Source: Raineyella sp964528755 (lineage in GTDB: Bacteria > Actinomycetota > Actinomycetes > Propionibacteriales > Propionibacteriaceae). Taken from it: a stretch of 36,891 nt of DNA. The position numbers and the translations under genes are program-made. The notes beneath the pieces were generated by a model that was not told the origin of the DNA, ran no database searches, and saw only the letters and a list, made by a program, of their open reading frames with translations. This document shows, one piece after another, positions 25,067 to 33,668 of this stretch. Position 1 is the first letter of the stretch, and each line of letters opens with the position of its first letter. The DNA lies in NCBI GenBank assembly GCA_964528755.1, contig CAZGWN010000031.1, positions 1-36,891 on the forward strand, in the 5' to 3' direction.

Positions 25067-25996
25067 TCAGAACCGCCGCGGCGCGGCAGCGGTCCACTCG
25101 AACCTTTCACCGGTCCAGCGGAGCAGCCCGCTGTCGAAGGCACGGTGGTGGTTCGCGCACAGCAGCCGTCCGTTGCCCACCGAGGCTCTACCTCCCGCAG
25201 CGTGTGGCACCAGATGAGCGGCCTCGAGCACGCACTCGACGTCGAGACCGCAGACCGCACAGCGGACCGGGTAACGCCGCACGAGCAGGGCGCGGAACTC
25301 CTGCTGGGCGGTGCGCTCCATTCTGAGTCGAGCGATATCGGGACTGGTGACGTCATCCGGACCCAGCTTCGCCTCGATGTCGTCCGTGGTCGGTGCATCC
25401 GCGATCTGTGCCCACAGCCAGGGGTTGTGCCAGCTCTTGTTGCGGAACCGCTTCATCCGGTGTCTCATGGCCTCGACGTGGTCGGCCAGCGCCTCGCGGA
25501 GCAGCGGGTGGGTGAGGAGCCGGGCGAAAGTCGCCCGGTCGTCGGACGTCACCGCCGCGCATCCGCCGTCCATGTCGTGGAGCTTGACTGTGACGCGCGG
25601 ATGCTCGACAAGGCGGTCAGCAACCGGGGCACCTGCCTCGACGTATGCGGTGACGCCGAGCAGCTGTCCGGTGCCCGGATTGCTGTGAATGACCAACGTC
25701 TGCACCATTCCGACGTTCACGACGGCGGCCCGACGCCCAGCGGATCGGCTGGCCGGCAGGCACGAAACGGCGAAGTCGTCGGCATTCCTCAGACCGACTG
25801 CCGAGGTGTACAGGTCGAGGACGGTCAACACATCCGGGGCGCCGACCGTCCCGGCGAACGTTTCGAAGGCCTCTCGGGAGGTCGTACGGACGCCCGGACG
25901 TCGCGCCGGCACTGGCCCGGACGGATCGAATCCCTGTGCCACCAAGTCGGCCCGGTACTGCTCGGCAATCTGGTCGAACCTCATCGTCGGCTCCAT
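25067..25996 (-). CDS. HNH endonuclease with unknown N-terminal domain
   Basis: A 309-aa protein as annotated; an ATG at 25984 with GGAG 6 nt upstream is equally likely, and the frame is open upstream to an ATG at 26131. The C-terminal 60 residues form an HNH nuclease: CAVCGLDVECVLEAAHLVPH, then NGRLLCANHHRAFDSGLLRW, with the zinc CxxC pair, the catalytic His of EAAHLVPH and the N...H..FD block. This wording matches the HNH_2-type nucleases found in restriction-like proteins. The N-terminal 220 residues (DVLTVLDLYTSAVGLRNADD, SAGRRAAVVNVGMVQTLVIH and others) I do not recognise. The gene is flanked on both sides by near-identical palindromic repeats, suggesting a mobile or defence-type cassette. 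Confidence 0.75.
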   Translation of the reverse strand: MEPTMRFDQIAEQYRADLVAQGFDPSGPVPARRPGVRTTSREAFETFAGTVGAPDVLTVLDLYTSAVGLRNADDFAVSCLPASRSAGRRAAVVNVGMVQTLVIHSNPGTGQLLGVTAYVEAGAPVADRLVEHPRVTVKLHDMDGGCAAVTSDDRATFARLLTHPLLREALADHVEAMRHRMKRFRNKSWHNPWLWAQIADAPTTDDIEAKLGPDDVTSPDIARLRMERTAQQEFRALLVRRYPVRCAVCGLDVECVLEAAHLVPHAAGGRASVGNGRLLCANHHRAFDSGLLRWTGERFEWTAAAPRRF

Positions 25997-26147
25997 GACC
26001 CCATTCTCGTGGACAGAACTGACAAGTCTCTGCAGGACCGCGTCGAGACCGAATCTGACCAACTCACCCGTGCCGTCGGCGCCGAGGTATCCCCGTCGGG
26101 TGGCCGGGAACATCAGACGGGACGAAGCCATTGACGGACCGATGGGA

Positions 26148-26213
26148 CGGCTTCACACTCACATGGCACCCAACTTCACCAGCGTTGAGAGATGTTGAGA
26201 GTTATGTGTGAAG
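26148..26213. repeat. Palindromic repeat, right copy (66 bp)
   Basis: This is the partner of 24965-25020 in direct orientation. It is longer by a 10-bp duplication (GTTGAGAG-AT-GTTGAGAG). Outer arms CTTCACAC (26151-26158) and GTGTGAAG (26206-26213) are perfect inverted repeats. It lies upstream of the HNH gene. Confidence 0.7.
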
Positions 26214-26267
26214 TCGGTCGGCGCCACGGACGTCGCGGACGGCTTCGTCGGATGACGTCCAGATTGT

Positions 26268-26301
26268 GCCGCCTCAGCCGGCCAGCCCCAGCGCCAGCGG
26301 C
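26268..26301. repeat. recQ 3' end (direct repeat, copy B)
   Basis: This copy covers the last codons of recQ and 6 bp beyond its stop. It is 33/34 identical to 24125-24158, and marks the recQ-proximal junction of the candidate inserted segment. Confidence 0.8.
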
Positions 26302-28451
26302 AGCACCGCCGGCGCGCCGGCCCGTCGCAGGAGTCGTCCGGCCAAGGTCATCGTCCAGCGGGAGTCGATCAGGTCGTCGACCAGGAGCACCGGTCCCGAG
26401 AGCGCGGCCAGCCGTTCGGCGAGATCGGCCGGCATCTCCCAGCGGTCCCACACCGAGGCCAGCCGAAACGCGCTGTTGCCGCTGGCCGTCGGCGCGGCTC
26501 CGGGCCGCAGCGGCAGGATGCCGAGGTCGATCAGGTGCCCGACCCGGGCCAGACCGGAGACCACCGAGGCGACCAGTGCCGGCCGTCCCAGGGAGCCGAC
26601 GCCGATCACCGCGACCGGTCGTTCCTGCCACTCCCAGCCGGCGAGCACCTGGAGGCAGGCACGGGCCAGCCCGGCGGGCAGGGGCCGGTCGACAGGGCCA
26701 CCGTCGGGCCCGGGCGCGAACAGCTCGCGCAGCGCCTGCCCGTGGCCCAGGTCGGTGAGCCGGGCGATGGCCCGGCCCTCGGCCACGACCTCCCCGGCGG
26801 GGATCCGGCCCTTGGCGGGGATCCCGAGCCGGTCCATGCCGGACGGCCACTGGTGGCGCGGATCGACCGGTACGCCGACGTGGGTGAGCTGGGCCTGCGC
26901 CTGCTCGAGGAAGCGCTCGGGGACGTCCTCGGGGTACCACGCGGGTTCGCCGGCCACCTGCAGACAGCTGTCGCACCGGCCGCACGGGTGGGCGTCCGGG
27001 TCGTCGAGGCGGGCGGTCAGGAACTCCATCCGGCACCGGTCGGTCCGCTCGTAGTCGAGCATCGCCTGCTGCTCGTCCCGGCGTGCCGCGGCGACGCGGG
27101 CGTAGCGGTCGGCGTCGTACGTCCAGGGCACGCCTGTCGTACGCCAACCGGCGGGCACCTTCTCGACCGCGCCGTCGACGGCCAGCACCTTGAGCAGCAG
27201 GTCCAGAGCCGTACGCCGCAGGTCGACCCGGGCCTCCAGGGCTGCGGTCGACAACGGCCGATCCGCCTCGGCGAGGGCCGACAGCACGGCCTCGGCGCGG
27301 GTCCGGTCGGGCATCGACGCGGAGGCGAAGTAGCGCCAGATGTCGCGGTCCTCCGGGCCTGGCAGCAGCAGGACGTCGGCGGAGGCGACGGATCGGCCCG
27401 CGCGGCCCACCTGCTGGTAGTACGCAACCGGTGACGCCGGCGCCCCGAGGTGCACCACGAATCCCAGATCGGGCTTGTCGAAGCCCATGCCCAGGGCGCT
27501 TGTCGCCATGAGCGCCTTGACGTTGTTGGCCTTCAGCGCTTCCTCGGAGGCCTCGCGATCGGCGGGGTCGGTCCGGCCGGTGTAGGGCCGGACCGCGTGC
27601 CCGTGGGAGGCGAGCAGTCGGGCGGTGTCCTCGGCGGCCGAGACGGTCAGCGCGTAGATGATGCCGCTGCCGGGCAGCTCCGCCAGATGGGCCAGCAACC
27701 AGCCGAGCCGGTGCCGGCCAGAGGGGAGGGTCAGGACGCCCAGACGCAGGGAGTCGCGGGCCAGCGGGCCCCGGATCACTGTCACGTCGCGCCCGGCTCC
27801 CGGTGAGTCGAGGGGTACCCCGGGCTGGTGAGCGTCTTCGAGGCGTACGCCGAGCTGCTCGGCGACGTCGGTGATGACCCGGCTGTTGGCGGTTGCCGTG
27901 GTCGCCAGGACCGGTACGCCGTCGGGCAGCCGGCCGATCAGGTCGCGGATCCGGCGGTAGTCGGGTCGGAAGTCGTGCCCCCAGTCGGAGATGCAGTGCG
28001 CCTCGTCGACCACCAGCAGCCCCAGGTCGGCGACCAGCCCCGGCAGGATGGTCTCGCGGAACCGAGGGTTGGTGAGCCGTTCGGGGGAGATCAGCAGCAG
28101 GTCGACCTCACCGGACCGGACGGCCTCCACGATCGGGTCCCACTCGGTGGCGTTGGCCGAGTTGATCGCCGCGGCCCGGATCCCGGCGCGTTCGGCGGCG
28201 GCGAGTTGGTCGCGCATCAGCGCCAGCAGCGGCGACACGATGAGCGTCGGGCCGGCGCCCGCCCCACGGCGCAGCCGACACGACACCAACTATACCCCCG
28301 ACATGCCCCCCCCCGGGCGCACCACGACCCCCCCCCCGCGGTGATGGGCGACGAGCGCCTCGATGGCCTCGAACTGGCCGTCCCGGAAGTCGGCGTCGGT
28401 GACCCCGGTCAGGTCGCGCAGGATCGTACGGGCATCGTCTCGCAAGGACAT
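26274..28451 (-). pseudogene. recQ: RecQ-type DNA helicase with destroyed Walker A and in-frame stop
   Basis: A single frame of 726 codons from the ATG at 28451 to the TGA at 26274, interrupted by one TAG at 28292-28290. The protein is otherwise a typical actinobacterial RecQ: MSLRDDARTILRDLTGV and FRDGQFEAIEALVAHHR (motif 0), SPLLALMRDQLAA (Ia), VVDEAHCISDWGHDFRPDYR (DEAH box), QVGRAGRS (motif VI), a zinc domain (CRMEFL...CGRCDSC), and a C-terminal phosphoribosyltransferase-like stretch, PVLLVDDLIDSRWTM. Where GxGKS should be, the frame reads GGVVVRPGGGMSGV and then the stop, with C runs of 9 and 10 on the plus strand. RecQ unwinds DNA in repair. As read it cannot bind ATP; a local sequence error is a serious alternative. 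Confidence 0.8.
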
Positions 28452-28678
28452 GGCTCCAGTGAAGCCCATGGGGCTGACATCGGGGACGGGCGCGTCGAAC
28501 GCCGTCCGGCGCCCCGACCTGGCTGCGGTGGGTTCTCCTCGCACGGTCCGCCGGCAGAGTGTCAAGGGTTCTGCTCTCGCCGGCAGCAACCGGACTCCGG
28601 AGCGGGACGGAGGTGCGGACCTGAGGACCAGCAGATAGCCTCCATCAGGAAACCTTCTGTGTGACAAAAGGAGAGGTT

Positions 28679-29887
28679 ATGTCTTCGTCGGACGGGGCCT
28701 CCACCGCTGCGGTGTCGGCGGTGCTTCACGCTATCGGACGATTGGCCCCCGTCATGCGCCAGGACCTTGTACGTGACACCGGCCTGAGTGCGGCGACGGT
28801 TGCACGGGCGGTCACGAGTCTGGCGGATGCCGGACTCATCCGAGAGCGTCCTGACCTGCTTCCGGCCGGGACGCCCGGGCGGCCGTCGATCCCGGTTGAG
28901 CCGGATGACCGGCAGTACATGGTGCTCGGTCTGCATGTCGGCCAGCGTCTGACCACGATCGCCCTCGCGCGGATGGACGGGCGTGTCCTGGTCAGCACCC
29001 GCCAACCGACGCTGCGCTCCACAGATGGGGGGTTTCCCGTGGAAACGGTCGTCGGTCGCCTCGGCAACCTCGTCGCTCGCTTCGCACCTGCTCGGGTACT
29101 GGCGTTAGGGGTAGCTGGTCCGTGGTCCGACCTCCCGTGGGACCCCGATCACGTACGGAACGACCTGCGCCGGGCCATTGGACTCCCGGTAGTGGTCGCC
29201 GACCATGTCGCCGCCATAGCCGGGGCGGATGTGCTCGACGGCAGCGAGCGTCCCGCCGGGTCCACCCTCTACTTCTACGCCCGCGAAACCATGGGCTTCG
29301 TCCTGGCCGTCGATGGCCGATTGCCTGACGACGGCAAGGTCGGCCGCCTCACCCACCTTCCGACCGGCAGCACCGCGCGTTGCGACTGCGGGGCGGTCGG
29401 GTGTCTGGGTGCTACTGCGGGCGACCGATCGGTGATTCGACGTGCCCAACAGGCGGGTCTCGTGGCCGAGCCGTCCATGGCGGCGGTGGTGGCGTGTGCC
29501 GATGACGGCGATGGAGCGGCGTTGGAGCTGTTGCGGGAGCGCGCTCGGGTGTTGGGGCGCGCGGTAGCTGTGGTTCGCGACATGCTTTGCCCGGACCGGA
29601 TCGTGCTGGCCGGCCAAGCCTTCACAGCCTTCCCACGGACCTTTGCCGATCTGGTGGCAGCATTCCAGTCCGCCACCGCACTTCCGGCGATGGAGCCGAC
29701 ATTCGCATGGATGGGCGCTGGAGTTCAAGCCATCGCAGCGACCTCCTGCGCGCTGCGACACGTCTATGCCGATCCGCTCACCATCATCCGGCAACGGAAT
29801 CCGAACCACCTGTTCGGTGCCGGGCGGGGTGGAGTCGGCTTGCCCAACCCTTCATTATCGTCCCGCCATCGGAGGCTTTCCGCATGA
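28679..29887 (+). CDS. ROK-family transcriptional regulator
   Basis: A 402-aa regulator. The ATG at 28679 has a strong AAAGGAG site 6 nt upstream. The winged helix-turn-helix spans residues about 10-70 (MRQDLVRDTGLSAATVARAV, SLADAGLIRERPDLLPAG). The ROK domain follows: MVLGLHVGQRLTTIALARMD, VVVADHVAAIAGADV with the conserved Asp, GRLTHLPTGSTARCDCGAVG with the zinc CxCGxxGC motif. The His of the ExGH motif is shifted or lost (GKVGRLTHLP), so ligand binding may differ from NagC-like proteins. It starts the run of ABC transporter genes 58 bp downstream and probably controls them. Confidence 0.85.
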   Translation: MSSSDGASTAAVSAVLHAIGRLAPVMRQDLVRDTGLSAATVARAVTSLADAGLIRERPDLLPAGTPGRPSIPVEPDDRQYMVLGLHVGQRLTTIALARMDGRVLVSTRQPTLRSTDGGFPVETVVGRLGNLVARFAPARVLALGVAGPWSDLPWDPDHVRNDLRRAIGLPVVVADHVAAIAGADVLDGSERPAGSTLYFYARETMGFVLAVDGRLPDDGKVGRLTHLPTGSTARCDCGAVGCLGATAGDRSVIRRAQQAGLVAEPSMAAVVACADDGDGAALELLRERARVLGRAVAVVRDMLCPDRIVLAGQAFTAFPRTFADLVAAFQSATALPAMEPTFAWMGAGVQAIAATSCALRHVYADPLTIIRQRNPNHLFGAGRGGVGLPNPSLSSRHRRLSA

Positions 29888-29945
29888 ATCACCGTTCTTC
29901 GGCTGCTGTCCTCTCGGCATTCCCTGGCCAGGAGGAGGATCTGCG

Positions 29946-30905
29946 ATGACCCGGTACGCCCTCGGCCGGCTCCCCGGCGCGCTTGCCACCCTGGTCCTCG
30001 CGTCGATCGTCATTTTCTCCCTGCTGCGTCTGGTGCCGGGGGACCCCGCGGCTGCCCTGGCTGGGCCTGACGCGACCGAGGAGACCTTGGCGGCGATCCG
30101 CCATGAACTCGGCCTGGATCGACCGTTCTTGCTCCAGTACGTGTCATGGCTGGGAGGGGTGTTCACCCTGGATCTGGGGCGGTCTTATATCATTGGTGGT
30201 GAGATCGGCGCACTTGTCCGGGCCGGATTGCTCAACACTGCGGTGCTCGCGCTATCGGCCATGTTGATCGCCATTGTCCTGGCATTCACTGCAGCGCTGC
30301 TGGCCGTCGTGGTGGATCGGCCGTGGATCAATGCCATATTGACCGGCGCCAACACGGCCGGCCTCGCGATCCCCACGTACGTGACCGGGCTGGTGCTCGT
30401 GGTTGTCCTCGCCGTGCTGGTGCCGATCCTGCCCGCCGGCGGTACGCCGCCTGCCGGGTTGTTCGCCCAGCCGGACGTAACGGCGCAGTATGTCCTGATG
30501 CCGGCCCTGTGCCTCGCTTTGCCGCTGTCGGCCGCAATCGCAAGATTCCTGACCGAGGCTCTGCGGACCGAGCTTTCTCAGCCTTACGTCACCACCGCGC
30601 GCGCAGTCGGCATCTCTCGGAGACGCATCATCGTCATCCAGGCCCTGCCGAATGCCGTACCTGCGGCACTCACGGTGATGGGCCTGCAGTTCGGGGCACT
30701 GTTGGGTGGCGCGGTGCTGGTGGAGGCGATCTTCGCCTGGCCCGGATTGGGGCAGTTGATCGAACAGGCGATCTCGGGACGTGACTATCCGGTTGTGCAG
30801 GTCATGATGCTCGTCTCGGTCGGGGTGTTCATCGTGGTGCAGTTGGTCACCGATGTCGTCCACGCCGCCGTCGACCCGCGGATTCGGCTGGGGGCGGAGG
30901 CATGA
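29946..30905 (+). CDS. Dpp/Opp-type ABC permease (DppB-like)
   Basis: A 319-aa permease with AGGAGGAGG about 6 nt upstream of the ATG. It shows the DppB pattern: ASIVIFSLLRLVPGDPAAAL in the first helix, HELGLDRPFLLQYVSWLGGV and LDLGRSYI in the external loop, TARAVGISRRRIIVIQALPN as the ATPase-coupling loop, and VLVEAIFAWPGLGQLIEQAI. It overlaps the next permease by 4 bp (ATGA). It belongs to a second peptide-type importer in the window, with clearly different sequence from the 18.7-23.9 kb set. Confidence 0.9.
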   Translation: MTRYALGRLPGALATLVLASIVIFSLLRLVPGDPAAALAGPDATEETLAAIRHELGLDRPFLLQYVSWLGGVFTLDLGRSYIIGGEIGALVRAGLLNTAVLALSAMLIAIVLAFTAALLAVVVDRPWINAILTGANTAGLAIPTYVTGLVLVVVLAVLVPILPAGGTPPAGLFAQPDVTAQYVLMPALCLALPLSAAIARFLTEALRTELSQPYVTTARAVGISRRRIIVIQALPNAVPAALTVMGLQFGALLGGAVLVEAIFAWPGLGQLIEQAISGRDYPVVQVMMLVSVGVFIVVQLVTDVVHAAVDPRIRLGAEA

Positions 30906-31855
30906 GCGACATCCTGACCCCCACCCCGCAGGCGGACCTGGTCGATCCGATCACGTCACCGCCCACCGACCGCCCGGCCGCGACTGGTGCAAGCCAGAGC
31001 GGTGCACCGGCGCGTCGCTCCACCCGGCGCACGAATCGGGCGTCGGGCCGGCGCGCCTGGCGGTCGTTGACCCGCGGCCAGGGGCTGGTCGGCGTCATCC
31101 TGGTCGGGACCATCCTCCTGCTGGGCGTGTTGGCGCCGGTTCTGACGCCCTTCGACCCGAACGAGCAGATCCCCGGCGCGAACCTGCTGCCACCCGGCGC
31201 GCCCTACTGGCTGGGAACCGATGAGGCCAACCGGGACCTGCTGACCCGCACGCTGTACGGGATCCGGATCAACGCGTTGGTTGTCTTCGTGGCTGTCCCG
31301 ATCGGAGCGATCGGCGGCGTACTGGCCGGGTTGTTGGCCGCCATCGGGCCGCGTCTCGACATCGTCACCCAGCGCGTCTTCGACCTGATCCTCGCCTTCC
31401 CGACCCTTATCCTGGCTATTGCACTCACCACGGTGATGGGGCCGGGCGTTTTCACCATTGTCGTCGTCATCGCCGCCGCCGAGATTCCCGTCTTCGGCCG
31501 CTTGGTGCGCAGCTCGGTGTTGTCGGTGCGCCAGCAGCCGTACGTCGAGGCCGCGCGGGTGGTCGGTGCCGGCCGCGGCTGGGTGCTGTGGCGTCATATT
31601 CTGCCCAACTCCCTCGACCCGTTGATCGTTCAGATAGCCCTGTCGATGTCGGTTGCCGTGTTCGTCGAAGGGGCGATGAGCTTCCTGGGGATCGGGGTCA
31701 GGCCACCGGCGCCGTCGCTCGGATCACTGATCCGTGACGGTGCTCGCAATGTGTGGGAGGCGCCGTTCTTCGCCGCAGGGCCGCTCGTCGTGGTCGTCGC
31801 ACTGGTGCTGGGCTTCCTGCTGATCTCGCAGGCCCTGGCCGCATCCCGCCGATAG
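30902..31855 (+). CDS. Dpp/Opp-type ABC permease (DppC-like)
   Basis: A 317-aa permease with an unusually long, polar N-terminal tail of about 55 residues rich in Pro, Thr and Arg before the first helix. The DppC motif YWLGTDEANRDLLTRTLYGI, the coupling loop AARVVGAGRGWVLWRHILPN and SFLGIGVRPPAPSLGSLI are present. The GTD..NRD variant (Asn for Gly) is a common one. It is translationally coupled to the DppB-like gene. Confidence 0.9.
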   Translation: MSDILTPTPQADLVDPITSPPTDRPAATGASQSGAPARRSTRRTNRASGRRAWRSLTRGQGLVGVILVGTILLLGVLAPVLTPFDPNEQIPGANLLPPGAPYWLGTDEANRDLLTRTLYGIRINALVVFVAVPIGAIGGVLAGLLAAIGPRLDIVTQRVFDLILAFPTLILAIALTTVMGPGVFTIVVVIAAAEIPVFGRLVRSSVLSVRQQPYVEAARVVGAGRGWVLWRHILPNSLDPLIVQIALSMSVAVFVEGAMSFLGIGVRPPAPSLGSLIRDGARNVWEAPFFAAGPLVVVVALVLGFLLISQALAASRR

Positions 31856-31866
31856 GAGGCTCAAAC

Positions 31867-33546
31867 ATGCCCGACCCACTGCTGAGCATCAGTGATCTGC
31901 GCATAGACTTCGGCGGCTCCCGCCCTGCAGTCCGAGGGATCGACCTCACCCTCGACCGGGGCGAGGTGTTGGCCCTGGTGGGCGAGTCCGGATCCGGAAA
32001 GTCGATGACCGCCCGCGCTGTGCTCGGGCTGCTGCCGCCCGGTGCCCGGGCTGAGGGTTCGATTGTCCTGGACGGCCAGGAGGTGCTGGGCCTCCCCGAT
32101 GAAGAGCTGCGCCACCTGCGCGGGCGGGTGGTCGCGATGGTCTTCCAGGAACCCCAGACAGCCCTGAACCCGGTGCGGACGGTCGGCTGGCAGATTGGCG
32201 AGGCCTTGCGTGCCCACGGCGGGATCAGCCGCGCCGCAGCGCGCCGTCGGGCGATCGACCTGCTCAGGCAGGTGGAGATCCCCGATCCGGAGCAGCGCGT
32301 CGACCACTTTGCGCATCAGCTGTCCGGTGGGCAGAAGCAGCGGGTCGTCCTGGCGCTGGCCCTGGCGAACGACCCGGCGGTGCTCCTGGCAGACGAGCCC
32401 ACCACGGCCCTCGACGTCACCGTGCAGGCCGAGATCCTCGCGTTGCTCGGCCGGGTTCGTGCGCGTACCGGCGTCGCCGTGCTGCTGATCACGCACAACC
32501 TCGGGGTGGCCGCCCAGGTGGCCGATGCTGTCACCGTCCTTCGGGACGGACTGGTGGTGGAGTCCGGGCCGGCCGCGCGCGTCTTCGCGGATCCCCGGGA
32601 CCCGTATACCCAACGCCTGTTGGCCGCCGTACCGCGGCTTCCGGAGCGTACTCCTGCGCCCGTGGTGTCCGACCGGACCGAGGACGTGCGGCCCGCGTTG
32701 GCAGCATCGCGGGGAGCGGAGCGGCCGACGGCGGGCGCGGGCGATACGGTCGTTCCGGTTGCCGCCCTCAATCAGGTGCGGGTCTTGTATCGGGGCAAAC
32801 GAGGGCGCCCGGACTTCACCGCGGTCCGTGGTGTGTCCTTGGAAGTGAGGCCCGGGGAGGTCGTCGGGATGGTCGGCGAGTCGGGTTCGGGAAAGACGAC
32901 ACTCGGCCGCGTGCTTGCCGGGTTGATCACGCCGACTAGTGGAACGGTGCAGTTCCTCGGTGAGAACCTGTCAGCCGTGCCGACAAAGCGGCTGCGCGAA
33001 CTGCGCCGTGGACTGGCGATGGTCCACCAGGACCCGGCTGCCTCGCTGGATCCACGCCTGACCGTGGGGGAGAGCATTCGAGAACCGCTGGACATCCAGG
33101 GCATCGGCACATCGGCCTCGCGGCGGGAGCGCGTGGCGAAGCTGCTGGAGGCAGTCCGGCTGCCGACGTCGACGGGGTTGCGACGTGCCCGCGAACTGTC
33201 CGGTGGACAACGGCAGCGGGTCACCCTGGCTCGGGCGTTGGCGCTGGCGCCCCGGCTGCTGATTGCAGATGAGCCGACCAGTGCACTCGATGTGTCGGTG
33301 CAGGCCGACGTTCTCGAACTGTTCCGCAGCCTGCAGAGCGAGTGGGGGTTTGCCTGTGTCTTCATTAGTCACGACCTGGCGGTCATCCATGAAGTGTGCG
33401 GCCGCGTGGTGGTGCTGCACGACGGGAGCGTGGTCGAATCAGGACCGGTGACGGAGGTCTTTGCCACCCCGCGCAATGACTACTCCCGCCGGCTGCTTGA
33501 TGCGGTGCCGCGGCCGGTTCCCGGTACTGGTGCTGATGTGGCTTGA
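31867..33546 (+). CDS. Fused double ABC ATPase, Dpp/Opp type
   Basis: A 559-aa protein with two complete ATPase domains, equivalent to DppD and DppF in one chain. Domain 1: Walker A GESGSGKS at 39-46, MVFQEPQTALNPVRTVG, signature LSGGQKQRVVLALAL, Walker B LLADEPTTALDVTVQ. Domain 2: Walker A GESGSGKT at 337-344, MVHQDPAASLDPRLTVG, signature LSGGQRQRVTLARAL, Walker B LLIADEPTSALDVSVQ. A Pro/Ala-rich linker of about 45 residues joins them. The ATG has TAGGAGG 7 nt upstream and follows the permease by 11 bp. Such fusions (like YejF/GsiA) serve peptide, glutathione or organosulfur importers. Confidence 0.92.
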   Translation: MPDPLLSISDLRIDFGGSRPAVRGIDLTLDRGEVLALVGESGSGKSMTARAVLGLLPPGARAEGSIVLDGQEVLGLPDEELRHLRGRVVAMVFQEPQTALNPVRTVGWQIGEALRAHGGISRAAARRRAIDLLRQVEIPDPEQRVDHFAHQLSGGQKQRVVLALALANDPAVLLADEPTTALDVTVQAEILALLGRVRARTGVAVLLITHNLGVAAQVADAVTVLRDGLVVESGPAARVFADPRDPYTQRLLAAVPRLPERTPAPVVSDRTEDVRPALAASRGAERPTAGAGDTVVPVAALNQVRVLYRGKRGRPDFTAVRGVSLEVRPGEVVGMVGESGSGKTTLGRVLAGLITPTSGTVQFLGENLSAVPTKRLRELRRGLAMVHQDPAASLDPRLTVGESIREPLDIQGIGTSASRRERVAKLLEAVRLPTSTGLRRARELSGGQRQRVTLARALALAPRLLIADEPTSALDVSVQADVLELFRSLQSEWGFACVFISHDLAVIHEVCGRVVVLHDGSVVESGPVTEVFATPRNDYSRRLLDAVPRPVPGTGADVA

Positions 33547-33610
33547 GCATTGGCCGCGCCGCCGGCCACTGATCAGAGGCGTCGGCGTCTGGGCGGAAGG
33601 CAGCGACGTA

Positions 33611-33649
33611 GGGGCCCGGGTCGGAGGGTTTGCCTCCGGCCCGGGCCCC
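33611..33649. terminator. Strong bidirectional hairpin
   Basis: GGGGCCCGGGTCGGAGG (33611-33627) pairs with CCTCCGGCCCGGGCCCC (33633-33649), a 17-bp stem with one wobble and a 5-nt GTTTG loop. It lies between the convergent ATPase and dioxygenase genes and can serve both. Confidence 0.8.
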
Positions 33650-33668
33650 GTGGGGTGCTGTTGCAGGG

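Larger units (their letters stand above)
24159..26267. mobile_element. Candidate inserted segment between duplicated recQ ends
   Basis: The segment is bounded by 34-bp direct repeats of the recQ 3' end, the arrangement left when an integrative element inserts at the end of a gene and restores it. It holds a frameshifted SnoaL-like gene, a truncated mycothiol-dependent enzyme and an HNH nuclease gene inside its own palindromic repeats. No integrase or transposase is visible, so it may be a deleted island, a recombination relic or a tandem-duplication scar. Confidence 0.5.

Noticed and set aside
25067..25996. HNH protein as a DUF222/13E12 repeat-family member
   Set aside because: The HNH core (AVCGLDVECVLEAAHLVPH) fits the HNH_2 restriction-like type, and I see no DUF222 N-terminal pattern.
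28311..28337. C9 and C10 runs as a regulatory or phase-variable homopolymer
   Set aside because: They arise within the altered Walker A codons without changing frame. Damaged or misread coding sequence explains them better.
28560..28565. TTGACA on the minus strand as a recQ -35 box
   Set aside because: No -10-like hexamer lies at 16-18 bp spacing downstream.
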